Origin: Chitinophagaceae bacterium
GTDB taxonomy: Bacteria; Bacteroidota; Bacteroidia; Chitinophagales; Chitinophagaceae
DNA length: 64,000 nt
NCBI GenBank assembly: GCA_016702745.1
Contig: JADJDJ010000002.1
Location: 1-64,000 of the forward strand
Direction of reading: 5' to 3'
The notes below the pieces were generated by a model, which worked only from the letters and a program-made list of their open reading frames with translations, was not told the origin of the DNA and searched no databases. Made by a program: the position numbers and the translations under genes. Position 1 is the stretch's first letter; each line of letters starts with the position of its first letter. Shown one piece after another: positions 1-10,864 of this stretch.

Positions 1-664
1 AAACCATCACCAAGCGAAACCAAGCAGAGTTAAGCAAATTAATAACTAGCTTATTTTCATGATCAAGAATGTACCCATATAAACCATTATTAGATCGATA
101 ATTATTTAGCATACCCTTAGAATCTTCAGCTATAGGCGGCAAAACTTTTTTTACATATTCAGAATAAAAATGAAAAACTTCTTTAGCCTTTTCCAAACTA
201 TTATCTTCCAGGATTGTGTTACGTGATATATTATGTCTTGCAGCAGCCATACTAGCAGGATATGAACTGAAAATATTTTCTTCATATTCTTGCTCTTTGT
301 CAATTAGCTGATCAACTGCTTCTATAAAAGCTTGGTACAATGATTCCTTACTTCTATTGACATCATGATTTCCTGGGCAGCATAAAAATGGAGATTGTCC
401 ATTTAATTTTAATTTCTCGCGTAAAGGGTTGATCAAATCTTTATCGAGCTTTTCATAGTCATTCTCTTTACCTGAAAACGCCAAATCACCACTTAAGATA
501 CAGTAATGAATAACATTATCCGTTCCATTCGATGACAAAGTATTTACATATAGTTCAACTTCCTGCAAAAAGCTTTGGATTCTAACTTGCAAAACATCAT
601 CATATAGAAAATCTTTTCTATAATGAATATCAGAAAGCCAAAGAATTCTAATTGTTTGATCCAT
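1..664 (-). CDS. Calcineurin-like metallophosphoesterase (partial, C-terminus beyond window)
   Basis: The reading frame starts at ATG 664 and runs off the left edge, leaving about 221 codons. The calcineurin-like phosphoesterase signature is clear in order: LSDIH near residue 9 (DxH metal ligands), SGDLAFSG near residue 52 (GDxxxxG) and PGNHDVN near residue 84 (GNHD), then NLLNSAW further on. Such enzymes hydrolyse phosphodiesters or phosphomonoesters with two metal ions; the substrate cannot be told from sequence. It lies 8 nt after the small gene at 673-912 and is probably the last visible gene of the same operon as the 692-aa protein. In conflict systems this fold often acts as a nuclease or nucleotide phosphatase; that role here is inference. 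Confidence 0.9.
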   Translation of the reverse strand, partial: MDQTIRILWLSDIHYRKDFLYDDVLQVRIQSFLQEVELYVNTLSSNGTDNVIHYCILSGDLAFSGKENDYEKLDKDLINPLREKLKLNGQSPFLCCPGNHDVNRSKESLYQAFIEAVDQLIDKEQEYEENIFSSYPASMAAARHNISRNTILEDNSLEKAKEVFHFYSEYVKKVLPPIAEDSKGMLNNYRSNNGLYGYILDHENKLVINLLNSAWFRLVMV

Positions 665-672
665 AAATGATT

Positions 673-912
673 TTATAACTTGAAAAAGTGCTTTTTCTTT
701 AATTCCATACCCATATGCCATATAGATTGCAGAACAGCATTTCGAACCTGAAAGTATTCTTTAGCATTCCTGTTGTCAGTAAAGAAAATTCCACCCATGG
801 GGTCAATATGATAAAGCCATTTACTATTATCCTGACTATCAATAAAGCCCTTTAGCGGCTTACCTTCTTTCCAACTCCTACGTAATAATATTACCTCTCC
901 TTTATTTCGCAT
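673..912 (-). CDS. Small protein of unknown function, metallophosphoesterase module
   Basis: I do not recognise this protein. I chose the ATG at 912 (MRNKGEVILL, 79 aa), because longer starts at TTG 948 would overlap the preceding gene by 47 nt; this start overlaps the preceding stop by 11 nt, which suggests translational coupling. The product is basic, with a central stretch (WLYHIDPMGGIFFTDNRNA) that looks like a small beta-rich fold, and no membrane segment. The two genes 902-1453 and 673-912 would fuse into one frame if one base were removed, so a split single gene is possible in this frameshift-rich assembly. Its position directly before the phosphoesterase suggests a partner role. Confidence 0.55.
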   Translation of the reverse strand: MRNKGEVILLRRSWKEGKPLKGFIDSQDNSKWLYHIDPMGGIFFTDNRNAKEYFQVRNAVLQSIWHMGMELKKKHFFKL

Positions 913-1453
913 ATATATAAACCTCATGTAAATATGAGCAAGACCCAAAAGTAAAGAAAAATCCAGCCTCTTCCGGATTGTATAGAATTGGTTTTCCCAA
1001 TTTTAAAACCTCCATAAGTTCGTCAGATTCATCTGCAAAGACTTTAAAACAATTTTCAAGATATTCATATTCATTATTGGCATCAGAAAAGCTCCTGCCA
1101 GAAAGAGATCTAAATGGTTCACTTGAAACTTTTCTTGCAATAATATCCTTTACCAATTCCTCCACATCTGTTTTAAGTTTTTGTATTTCCGGTACTACAA
1201 ATAATCCTTTATCCTCCGTTTTAAAAAGTCTACGCATTTGTTCATTCAAAATGAGATACTCTCTGCTCCAATACACCTGTAATTCCGGTAACGGTGATTT
1301 CAATTCAGACACTTCCGCATCTTTACCTGCCAGATATCCAACAAACATGATTCGGTTCAATTCATTCTTAAAGTGTAACTCATTAAACAATCCAACCGTA
1401 TCATACATGGAAGATGACTGTAAATTATAATTCCAGGACCACGTTACATACAT
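902..1453 (-). CDS. Protein of unknown function (183 aa), metallophosphoesterase module
   Basis: Unrecognised 183-aa protein. Its ATG at 1453 overlaps the last codons of the 692-aa gene (stop at 1444-1446), so the two are probably translationally coupled. The sequence looks soluble and mostly helical, with a charged mid-section (LKTDVEELVKDIIARK) likely to form a helix, and no signal peptide or membrane segment. The C-terminal NPEEAGFFFTFGSCSYLHEVYIYAK part is hydrophobic and may be a buried strand pair. It appears only as part of the 692-aa / 183-aa / 79-aa / phosphoesterase gene run, so a function in the same unknown system is inferred from context alone. Confidence 0.7.
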   Translation of the reverse strand: MYVTWSWNYNLQSSSMYDTVGLFNELHFKNELNRIMFVGYLAGKDAEVSELKSPLPELQVYWSREYLILNEQMRRLFKTEDKGLFVVPEIQKLKTDVEELVKDIIARKVSSEPFRSLSGRSFSDANNEYEYLENCFKVFADESDELMEVLKLGKPILYNPEEAGFFFTFGSCSYLHEVYIYAK

Positions 1454-3522
1454 CTTATAATCTGAGCCAAATAAAACCGGAGCCGAATATAGTCAATGAA
1501 AATATTATCAATATCTCTTGGACTCACACCTCCCTCAATAAGAGTATTGAAGTATTTATTTTTGTTGAAATAAGCGAATAAGGCTGTACTACTTGCTGCA
1601 ATAGCACTGTAAATATTTGTCTCCCGCTTAGATGCTTCCCGATATTTATTTAATGTTTCCTTAAGAACTGTAAAAAAAATGAATTCAGGAGAAATTAAAT
1701 GATACACATCATAATTAATTGTGTAAGCAGTTGCTACCGTATTTTTAAAATTGATCATTATAAGCGGAGAATCGGGAAAATTATATTCACCTTTAGATTC
1801 AAAAAATACTTCATGAATACCTTTTGCCATACTGTTATAGGATGACAATAATTGTTGTGGTGAACTATTAAAATCAAGATCAAAATCTGTAATTTCTTCA
1901 AACTGAGAGCTGTTCAATAACCGAAGCTGATAACCCTTTTGAAATATTTCAACAATCTCCGTTAAAGCTTCCTCAAAATCGTTTACGGAATAGGAAGTCA
2001 TGATAGACTCTGTCGCTTTCGAATCAAGTGAAAAGAACGAATCATACATCTTCTTCTTTTCCTTAATAAGTTTATTCAAATGTTTTACTAAATCCACAAA
2101 ATCCAGAAGGAAAATAAATAAAATGGAGTCCTGAATCAAATTTGTATAGTTATAAAAAACTTTTAAGACTTTTCCTCTAACAAGCCTGGATACTTTTAAC
2201 TCCTTTAGATCTTCATTAATTTGTGCTATATCAATTTCAAAATCAGTTATAAATCTCTTTTTCAAAATAGTCTTGAACGAAAACTGACTTTTAATCCTAT
2301 CCCCAGTTGGTTCATAATCAAATGAAATGCTGGTTTTGATTTTTCGGGAATATTTTCCTAAAGGAAACTCGGAATTCTCAATTTGGGTAATTTTTTTAAT
2401 CAAAGACAAGTTTGATTGTATATTATCGCCAAGAAAGAATTGGTAATCATACTTCCCTGTAATTAAATATTGTGTGTCATTTTCAGGATGAATTGATTGG
2501 CCACTTATTCCCTGAATTTTGTGTAGGGTATCTTTAAATCCATTTAAATACCCAGGCTTCAATTGGGCCTCAGTTCTAGTTTTTATCTCTTCTCCATGCA
2601 GATCTTCCACGTCGTCAACTTCCTCTCTACGTATACCGATATATGAATGAGAATCAGAAAAAAGGAAATTATTTTCGGGCTTATACTCGTTATTTCCAGA
2701 AAGGTTTAATTCTTCAGAATGGTTAACGGTATAGATGGAATTTTTGAATATTGTTTCGCCCGAAACTGGGTTTTCAACAATGCTTACACAACACTCATCC
2801 ATGTCCTTTAAAGTTAATGTACGCAGCGTTCCAATAAATGACTTAATATTATTTCTTGCTGGCTGGTTCTTATCTTCAGATTTCGTATCTAATGTACTTG
2901 TAAATAATACTACAGAGATCTCGAAACAACTAAAGGACTGCATGATAAAATACTTATCACGAAGCTGTTCACTCGTTACGCCAAATAATTCTCCAATTTT
3001 TTTATGTCTTGTAATAAATATCTGATCGATCAGTTTGCTCCCATTTCCGATCAGAAGCTTACTGTTAACTTTTAAATTACAGATTGTGACGAACCTGTTT
3101 TCTGCATTGTTGTTATTATTGATTTTATTGGAGAAAAAGGTAGACGATGGATCAAAATTTGGACTGATGCGGGGGCAAATGCCCGTAATCACCTGAAATG
3201 CGCTGGAATCAAAACCCTCACTATTATTGGCTGAAGCTGGTTGAACCAGAAGGCGCTGAGACACCTTGAATCTGTCGATTAATGAAATAAATGCAATATC
3301 ATAACTACCAAAAATATAATAGGCCAACGGCTCATATAAATTTTCATTCAGTTTTTCACCAGGTAAATACTTGTTACAGTTTTCCTTGTACTTCTGAAAA
3401 AAATCGCTTTTAATGGCATCTATAAATTTCTTGCAATTTTTCTGTGGCAGTGCCGTTAAAGCAATATGCAATGTATATTCTGTTGTATCCAGAGGAATGC
3501 TTAATTTCATTTGATCACTCAT
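1444..3522 (-). CDS. Large protein of unknown function (692 aa), first gene of metallophosphoesterase module
   Basis: I do not recognise a family. The start MSDQMKLSIP (ATG 3522) lies 84 nt after the preceding gene, so it could have its own promoter. The frame is intact over 692 codons. The N-terminal half contains Asn-rich low complexity (KINNNNNAENR near residue 137) and many beta-like segments. A central hydrophobic helix (NLIQDSILFIFLLDFVDLV, about residues 465-483) is followed by a lysine-rich segment (LIKEKKKMY); the C-terminal third is helical and hydrophobic (PEFIFFTVLKETLNKYREASKRET). Composition is AT-rich compared with the core genes at 36-56 kb, consistent with acquired DNA. It heads a tightly overlapping gene run ending in a metallophosphoesterase. 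Confidence 0.75.
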   Translation of the reverse strand: MSDQMKLSIPLDTTEYTLHIALTALPQKNCKKFIDAIKSDFFQKYKENCNKYLPGEKLNENLYEPLAYYIFGSYDIAFISLIDRFKVSQRLLVQPASANNSEGFDSSAFQVITGICPRISPNFDPSSTFFSNKINNNNNAENRFVTICNLKVNSKLLIGNGSKLIDQIFITRHKKIGELFGVTSEQLRDKYFIMQSFSCFEISVVLFTSTLDTKSEDKNQPARNNIKSFIGTLRTLTLKDMDECCVSIVENPVSGETIFKNSIYTVNHSEELNLSGNNEYKPENNFLFSDSHSYIGIRREEVDDVEDLHGEEIKTRTEAQLKPGYLNGFKDTLHKIQGISGQSIHPENDTQYLITGKYDYQFFLGDNIQSNLSLIKKITQIENSEFPLGKYSRKIKTSISFDYEPTGDRIKSQFSFKTILKKRFITDFEIDIAQINEDLKELKVSRLVRGKVLKVFYNYTNLIQDSILFIFLLDFVDLVKHLNKLIKEKKKMYDSFFSLDSKATESIMTSYSVNDFEEALTEIVEIFQKGYQLRLLNSSQFEEITDFDLDFNSSPQQLLSSYNSMAKGIHEVFFESKGEYNFPDSPLIMINFKNTVATAYTINYDVYHLISPEFIFFTVLKETLNKYREASKRETNIYSAIAASSTALFAYFNKNKYFNTLIEGGVSPRDIDNIFIDYIRLRFYLAQIIRCM

Positions 3523-3606
3523 AGCTATTAATTAAAACGAATATCAATATAAGATATTTTTAATATAACCAGAATTCCTCAATTATCATTTCCTCAAGTT
3601 GCCTCG

Positions 3607-4158
3607 CTATTTTTTTAGAACACCCCCAATTATTGCTCCCAAAAGCCCACCAACCCCGCTTATAACTAAATTAATAAGCCACCGCTTGTCTTGTTCAAAT
3701 TGTAGTGCCCTGGAATGCATATCAATTGCCGTAGCAATCAGCGATTGAATGGTTTCCGCTGTTAATGGCAGACGGGAAACCCTGGCTTTATCATCATTGG
3801 GCATAGCAATAAATTCTTCCCTTGTTATCAACTTTTCTAAATCTACATTATATCTTTTGGGATGCTGACGACGCCATACCAAAGAGGCTTTTTCTTTTTT
3901 CTCATCTAGCCTGAAAAATTCGGGATGTTCTAAAAATATTATCTTCCAGTAGTCCGCCTTTGATTCATCTCCATAAATTCGGTCGGACCATCCTGCAAAA
4001 GTTAATTTGTAAAACTTATAAGTGCCCATTACCTGAATAGCAGCGACTACATCAGCAAGGCGATTCTCATTTAATAAATAGGGAGATTTTGGCATACAAT
4101 TAATTATTTTGATTAAAACATTCCAGGATATCTTGAATTGCTGAATCATTTTAAGCAT
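3607..4158 (-). CDS. Small protein with C-terminal membrane segment, helicase-methylase operon
   Basis: The ATG at 4158 follows the methylase stop (TAA 4161-4159) with no gap, so it is surely cotranscribed and coupled. The 183-aa product has an N-terminal helical domain that resembles a winged helix (NENRLADVVAAIQVMGTYKFYKLTF, SKADYWKIIFLEHPEFFRL), a charged linker and a C-terminal hydrophobic hairpin with glycine pattern (WLINLVISGVGGLLGAIIGGVLKK, residues 160-183). This suggests a cytosolic domain tethered to the inner membrane by its tail. I know no standard DISARM component of this kind. It could be a membrane-directed effector or an accessory sensor; both are inference. Confidence 0.75.
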   Translation of the reverse strand: MLKMIQQFKISWNVLIKIINCMPKSPYLLNENRLADVVAAIQVMGTYKFYKLTFAGWSDRIYGDESKADYWKIIFLEHPEFFRLDEKKEKASLVWRRQHPKRYNVDLEKLITREEFIAMPNDDKARVSRLPLTAETIQSLIATAIDMHSRALQFEQDKRWLINLVISGVGGLLGAIIGGVLKK

Positions 4159-7100
4159 TTATTGTGCGAATAAGCCACCCAGATTTTCATTCGCATCTTT
4201 ATTGTTCTCCAGATTTTTTTTCTTCCCCTTCTTCTCCCACAACCCTGCCTTCACCTCCTCCTCCTCATGAATCTTATGATTCAGCTCCAAAAAGCGCTTT
4301 AATACCTCTTTACTTGCATCCGGATGTATGGTATAACGTACACGATCGTTTTCGGGCAGGTAGTCCACTTCATAAAAATCATGTCGCAGTGCGATATCCG
4401 ACCAACTATAAGCTTCCAATACTGCCTGATCCATTTCTACATGCAGCTCACGGAGTTTGAGGATGCCTTGTATGGCGTCATCAAATGAAATTTTATTGGG
4501 GGCTTTTTCTAAATGCTTTTGCAGGGCGGCTACCTGTTTGTCTTGCTCATTTATAGCTTGTCCCGTAATGGCATTACAATGAAACAAATTATAGGTTTTG
4601 GTAAGCCCTAATTGCAGACCCAACATCAGTTGCTTACGGTGTTCGTGATAGGCTTCCCCAATTTTTTCTAATTGCTGATCTAGTTGAGAGTTTATTTTAG
4701 GGAATGGAAATGTTTCAAAGCAATCTGTGGATGAATAGTTTAAAGTACCAGAACCAAGAGTTGATGAATTTTTCCAACTCCAAGAATTATGAATCGTGGA
4801 TGTAAGCAACGAGAAATCTGACTTTTTACACAAAGCTATAACTGCCAATTTGTGCATGTAAACGATATTGGTTGGCACAAATTCAAAAGATGAATATTTA
4901 CTCACTAAAGGCACTACCATTATTTTTTCCATATTTGATATCGTACTGTATAGAGCAGGTCTTTTCTCCCCATAAATCCACCATTTTTCAGGTAATGGTT
5001 TACGCAGAGCATATTCACCTATAATTTCCTTACCATCTTTATCAGTAGCCCATCTTTGTCTTTCAGGTTTAACAAGTCTTTCAATAATTTCATAACAATC
5101 GGGATACAGTTTAGCTTTTTCTTCTGGCCAATCGAAAAAGTTAATTACCCACCTGCTTGGACTTTGGTCTGGATTGTTATTTAAATCATCACCATTAATG
5201 TAAGGAAACAAAACTTCCTTATTTTTTGGTCTTTCTTTATTATCGCCTCTGCTTCGTAAGGTTCTAAAACAAATCCTTTACCCAAAACAATACTACCCTG
5301 AAAGCTTTTGTTCTCATTTTGTTTTAAGACAAATGGATTGCCAAGAGATTCAGCATCATCCAAATATGGAGTTATAGTCTGTACCTCTTTCCCCGACAAA
5401 ATAAAATTGCCTTTCCATGCTTGCTTTGTAATTGTTATCAATGCCACATCTACGGCAGCAATTCCTGGCCACTTCATGCTTTTTACTGCATGATTAATAG
5501 TGCCGCCTTGCTGGACAATTATATCCAAGCCATCTTCACGGGCTTTACCTTGTGCAATGGTATTTGTAGAAATCAATGACTGAAAGCCACATTGTTTGAT
5601 AATGGTGTAAATTCTTCTAAAAAAATATGTTACCAAATCAACTGCACCAATCGGGGCAAATTGGTATTTTATGTATTCTAAATATGGGTCGCCTAAACTT
5701 CCACTTAATTTTTGACCACCTAAAAATGGGGGATTACCCAAGTCACAATCAAAACCACCTTCACTAAACACTTCCGGAAACTCAATAAACCAATGAAAGA
5801 ACCTTTGTTCTAATGCCACTGCTGTTGCCTTCGCCACTTTTCTATCCTGCCATCCTTTGTAACCACTTAATATCAAACGGAAATCTGCATCAGTCATCAG
5901 ATAATCCTTATTGGCTTCAGTTTTAGGAATAAAGAATTGAGCTACCTGTGTATCGGCCATCGCCTTTAAAAAAGTAAAGCCCTTGCCATCAATAAATTTC
6001 TTGTAGGCTTTTGCCTTGCGTTCGATTTCTTCAGGTGTGGTTTCGGGTAGTTGGCTAAAGGTTTTATATTCGACCATAGCCTCTTGCACCGTATTACTAA
6101 GTTGCTGTTCGGTAGTTAATTGCTGTCCCGCCGCGGTAGAGGCTGTTTTTTTTCTTTCTTCCTTATTTCGTTTTGCAAACGAAGAAGCAATTTCTTTCGT
6201 ATCTCCTTGCAATGTTTTAAAAGCTTCATTGGCAATGCCGCTTTCTAATTCGCTTCGGTGGGCCAAGCCTACAATAGCATCACCGCATTTAATATGGTGG
6301 TCTAAAAAATTAAGCGGCTCTTCCGGGTTATGTGCTTCCAGCCACATGGCCACTTTACACAATTCCACGGCCAATGGGTTCTTATCCACCCCATAAATAC
6401 AATGGGTAATCACCTGACGGATAGCCCAGCGCTGGTGGGCGGGACTTGGCTGCTCTTCATTAAATTGCTTTCGGGCTACTTCTAAGGCAATCCGCCTGGC
6501 CGCACTGAGCAGAATATGCCCGCTGCCGCAGGCCACATCACATACTTTGAGGCTGAGCAGGGCGGCCACCGGGTCTTTCTCTTTGAGCTTATCGGCTATC
6601 AGGTATTCAAGGCTGTGTTTAATCAGCGGCTGTACCAGTTCCTCGGGTGTATAATGGCTGCCACTTTTACTGCGTTCATCACTCAGTACAAAAGTAAACT
6701 GCCACTGCCCGTCTATTTCCGTAACGGCTGCTTTATATTCCAATAATCCTTCATACACACTGCCAAACTCCTCCACATTCAAGGCTCCGTAATTCACCCG
6801 GATATGTTGTCCGCTATCCTCATCAGTAAAATAACTGAGCAGGTACAATGCATCCAATAAATCCCGGTTATACATTTTACATCCATCCAACAAACCAAGA
6901 TTTCCCGGGTCAAATACCCCGCTGCCCAATGCCTCCATACCGAGCTTTTGCGCATATTTTCCGCTTTCAAATAGCCTGAAATTGTGCCAGAGCTGGATAT
7001 ACAGGTTATGATGCAGGGGTGTTACAAACTGCTTCTTACCTGACAGGTTCCGGAGTTGCTGCAGACTATAGTAAGTATAATATATTTCAGAAAGTCTGAT

Positions 7101-8032
7101 CTGCTCCGCATCTAGGTTCTCCGGATATACTAAACGCCGCTCTTCGATCGTCATTACAAATAACAAGCGGTATATTAAACGGAGTTGTGCCTGGTAAAAC
7201 TCTAACTCTGTAAGTTGTTGATGTTGCAGGGCCTCTCTCAATGCAGTGTTGTCCGGATGGCGGAGCAAGCCGTTTGCAAAGACTTTTATAGCTTCCTCTA
7301 CAGCTTTGCTCAGACTGCCCCGGATTCGGGTACCCGCTTCAATGGCTTGCTCATAATACTTGTCAATGATACTTTCCTTGGCAGCAGTCTGCGTCTCAGG
7401 CATCCGGCTTACATGCAGCAACCGGTAAAGCAGGGCAAAATCAGCATAGAGATCTTCCTCAAATATTTTTTCTAAGTTAAACTCTAAATACGTGAGGCGG
7501 GTAATCCGGCCATTATCGCGTAAAAGCCTGATAAGTTTACCATTAGTGACTAAACCATAGGTATGCTCCGTAACATTGAGATACTCCTGTAAAAGGGCAT
7601 GCGGGCTCATCCGGTAACGGGTGCTACCCTCCGGTTTCTTATCTAACTCGTCTTTTACACTCACTATCATCACCGGGTAGTCGCCCCTGTTTCCGGTCCG
7701 GTGGCTAATTTCATAATTCTTCTCATTGATCACTTCGGCCTGTTGCTGATAACGCAAATCATACCCTAATAATGATAAAGGGGAATGGTCCATAGATTCC
7801 GGGTTTCGGTTGTTCCTTTCTCTGTATCCTTGAGCGCATCAGCTTTGCGTTTGAATATCTTCCAGTAATCATTGGCATCTGTCCAGGCCCGGGCAATATC
7901 CTGCCGGACTCTTGTGCCGGTCTCAAGTCCAAAATCAGCGGGGCGCTGACCTTCTGCACTGTCGTCATCTAATTTATCGATCAGCTCCTGGGAAATCAGA
8001 TTTCCGGATATGTAAACTGCGTTGTACCGCAT
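4159..8032 (-). CDS. Large N6-adenine DNA methyltransferase (DrmMI/PglX/Eco57I-like), two frameshifts
   Basis: Reconstructed length is 1291 aa from ATG 8032, 7 nt after the SNF2 stop. Motif I (VCDVACGSGH, about residue 498) and motif IV (LGNPPF, about 769) identify a gamma-class N6-adenine methylase; GVDKNPLAVELCKVAMWLEA between them is typical of Eco57I/PglX-type enzymes. The rest is large N- and C-terminal regions, as in type IIG-like and defence methylases, probably for target recognition. The frame breaks at about 7799-7803 and at the T-run 5222-5227; adding one base at each restores continuity (ETPESMDHSP and QKNKEVLFPYINGD) and a length divisible by three. I see no separate restriction nuclease motif in it. 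In DISARM-like systems such a methylase marks host DNA as self. Confidence 0.88.
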
Positions 8033-8039
8033 AAGTTGC

Positions 8040-10864
8040 TCAGATTTTCGGATAAATGATATACAAGCCCAATACATCAGGCGGAACAATAGTGCCTACT
8101 TCAAAATCATCGGTACCCAATGCCTTCCGGTATTTGGAATGCATATTCACCATGGCTTGTGTATGTTCTTTTACCACTGTATTTAAAATGGTTTCATTCG
8201 TTTTTACATGTTCAATCTCTGTGGCTAAAAACCGTTCCTGTTGTGCAGGATTAATATCCTGGTTCACGCGTAATTGGCCAAGCAGTTCTTTTACAACTGC
8301 GTGGGAAAGAATGTTTCCCTCCTCCATGGTATTCCGATATCCCCAGCAGACTAGTTCTTCAGCTACTAGTTCGCCAACCCCTTTTTTCCTTCTCATTACA
8401 TTTCGCACACGGAGTATGGCTAAAACGGTTTTGGTATCTACCTGGTCACTACGGAAAAGGCTGGTTCGGGCTACCTTAGGTGGTATACGGTCAAAAGCCC
8501 CACTGATAATAATGCGGGAAATTGTTTCTACAAAAGCACTGTTTCGTCCGATATAATGGAATCCTTCCGGTGTGGGAGATTCAAAACTGATGGCCCAGGC
8601 TCCTTTAGCTGGCAAAAAAGCCTTTACAGTAGCCGGGAGGTTTCCGGGTTGAATTTTAAAGCCGGCCTTATATTCACTGATATGGCCTCCCAAAAAAGAA
8701 ATGGACTGTTTGATAAACTCCGCTACCGCTTCCGGATTTCCCAATGACTCGTCCGTTAACTTAAGGTCTTCCTCAATATCTAATTTTTCTAAAAGTTGTG
8801 TTTGCGCAAACCGGTTGCGAAGTTTTTCTGCCTTTTCTACTGCTTCTTTATAGGCTGTTCCCACTTTAGCCTCTTCTTCGGCAACAGGGTCTTCAAATCC
8901 AATATCTAACTGGCGGGCGGTTGGTTTAGCCAAGGAAGGATTCATCAGTACCGCTGCACTTACCGCTTCCATTATACTCTTACTATCCTCCGGGAAGGGT
9001 ACTGATATACCAAGCTGCTGCTTAATCTCAATAGCTTTCATTAATAATACACGGGCCACGACTCCGTCGATCGGGTTATCCTTACCCATGAGCAAGTATG
9101 TGTACACTTTTTTTGAAGGTTGTCCGAACCTATCCACCCTTCCCTCCCGTTGTTCTAAGCGGTTGGGGTTCCAGGGAAGATCATAATGTAACACTGCATT
9201 AAAACCGTGCTGCAAGTTAATTCCCTCACTGAGGCAGTCGGTACAGATCAGCAAACGACGGATATCTTGTTTCTCTGTCAGCAGTTGAATTTTTTCCTTA
9301 CGTTCTTCATCATGTATATCCCCGGTAATCACTTCTGTTTCTAAATCACTGAAATCTGTTTTCAGCTTTTGCAACAGTCCACCAAGGTATTTTGCCGTTT
9401 CAATGTATTTACAGAAAACCACCGGATTCAACCCCTCTTTCAGCCATTTCTTAAGTTGGTTGTAGGTTGCTTTGGCCTTCCAGTCCTTCTCAAAACCCAT
9501 AAGCTGCTGAAGATCGGCGGCTAATTGTCTTAATCGCCTTACTTCCGAATCCGAAAAATTAGATTTCTCAAGTAGGTCTATAGGCAGGGTGTCTCTGTCC
9601 TTACCCAACAAATCGAATAGTTCTTCTGTACCAAACAACTCTTCAGCTTCTTCTTCATTTTTCCGGAAAGCCCTGTTACGGAGCATATCAATACCCGCCT
9701 GCGGACTGCTCATTACACCTCTCAATAAACCAAGTGCAGCCCAGTACTTCAGGCGCTGCCGAAACTGATTACCGGTATCTTCTTTAACAATATCCCGGGC
9801 AAAAAGGGTCATTTTATCAAAGAGTACGGCGTATGCTGTTGACAATTCGTACTCAATTTCACCGGGAATCCTTTCACTACGTGGGTGCTCTTCTTTCTGG
9901 AACTTCCGGATATCCACCCGCCTGCGTTGTATAAAGTGTGGACCGATTTTTTTATCGTATCAGTATCTGCTAAATCAAAATCAGGTTTATTAAACTCCGG
10001 ATTTAAAAGGCCAAGAATTGACTGGAACTCCTGCGGCTTACCACTATGCGGTGTAGCTGTCAGCAGCACCATGCTTCGGGTAGTTTTTTCGGCCAGCTTT
10101 CTCAATAATGCATAACGAAGTTGCTGCTGGCTGTTTTCTTTACCGGATGTATTGGCGCAGGTATGTGCTTCATCCACAATAATGAAATCACAACACTCCT
10201 GGAGAAACAGGTTCCGGTTAGCTTCTGTCTTAATATAATCAATTGAAATAACCTGGTAAGGGTAATGACGATAAATACTGGTATGCGCAGGCAACCCCTT
10301 CTCTAAGGAACTGATATTCCCCGAGCGGATGATCACAGCATCTAATTCAAATTTTGCTTTCAGTTCTTCCTGCCATTGTTCACATAGATGGGGAAGGCAG
10401 ATTACAGCAAAGCTTTTTAATTCACCCCTGTCAATCAGTTCCCTGGCAATTAATCCAGCTTCAATGGTTTTTCCAATACCCACATCATCGGCAATTAATA
10501 ACCGTGTTACCTCTTGTCTCAATGCTATAATCAGGGGAACTAGTTGATAAGACCGTGGCCGAAAACTCAGCTTGCCAAAGCTTCTGAATGGCCCGGCTCC
10601 GCTTCTGAATAGCAGGCGGGTCGATTCGTACAACAAGCGGGCAGAAGCAAAATCGGCTAAATCGCTGAGTGCCGGATATGGGAAACGGGTATCTACCACT
10701 TTATCCTCCGGAAAGCCAAGTGTTTTTAGAATGGCAATGCTCTCCTCTTCTGCACCTCCAAGCGGTTTTAGCAATAACAACTCCGGGTCGTTATTGGGCA
10801 TAACTACCCAGTCCCGTTCATAAACCCGAACGAGAGATCCGGCCGTATAGTTTTTAACAATCAT
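8040..10864 (-). CDS. SNF2-family DNA helicase/ATPase (DrmD-like), one frameshift
   Basis: The start MIVKNY at 10864 forms an ATGA overlap with the stop of the upstream helicase, so it is preferred over longer TTG/GTG starts. Reconstructed length is 941 aa. Domains in order: an N-terminal beta-rich region, then SNF2 motor lobe 1 with RSYQLVPLIIAL (Q-like motif), Walker A DDVGIGKT (about 126-133) and DEAH, then lobe 2 with DCLSEGINLQ and REGRVDRFGQ arginine-finger motif. The C-terminal third is family-specific. The frame breaks at the seven-T run 9947-9953; one more base gives IKKIGPHFIQRRRVDIRKFQ, an uninterrupted SNF2 sequence. Helicase of this type with a methylase and a DUF1998 helicase is the class 1 DISARM gene set. 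Confidence 0.88.

Noticed and set aside
9947..9953. Programmed slippage or phase variation in the SNF2 gene
   Set aside because: A seven-base run could slip, but housekeeping tatC shows the same type of break, so no special regulation is claimed without read data.
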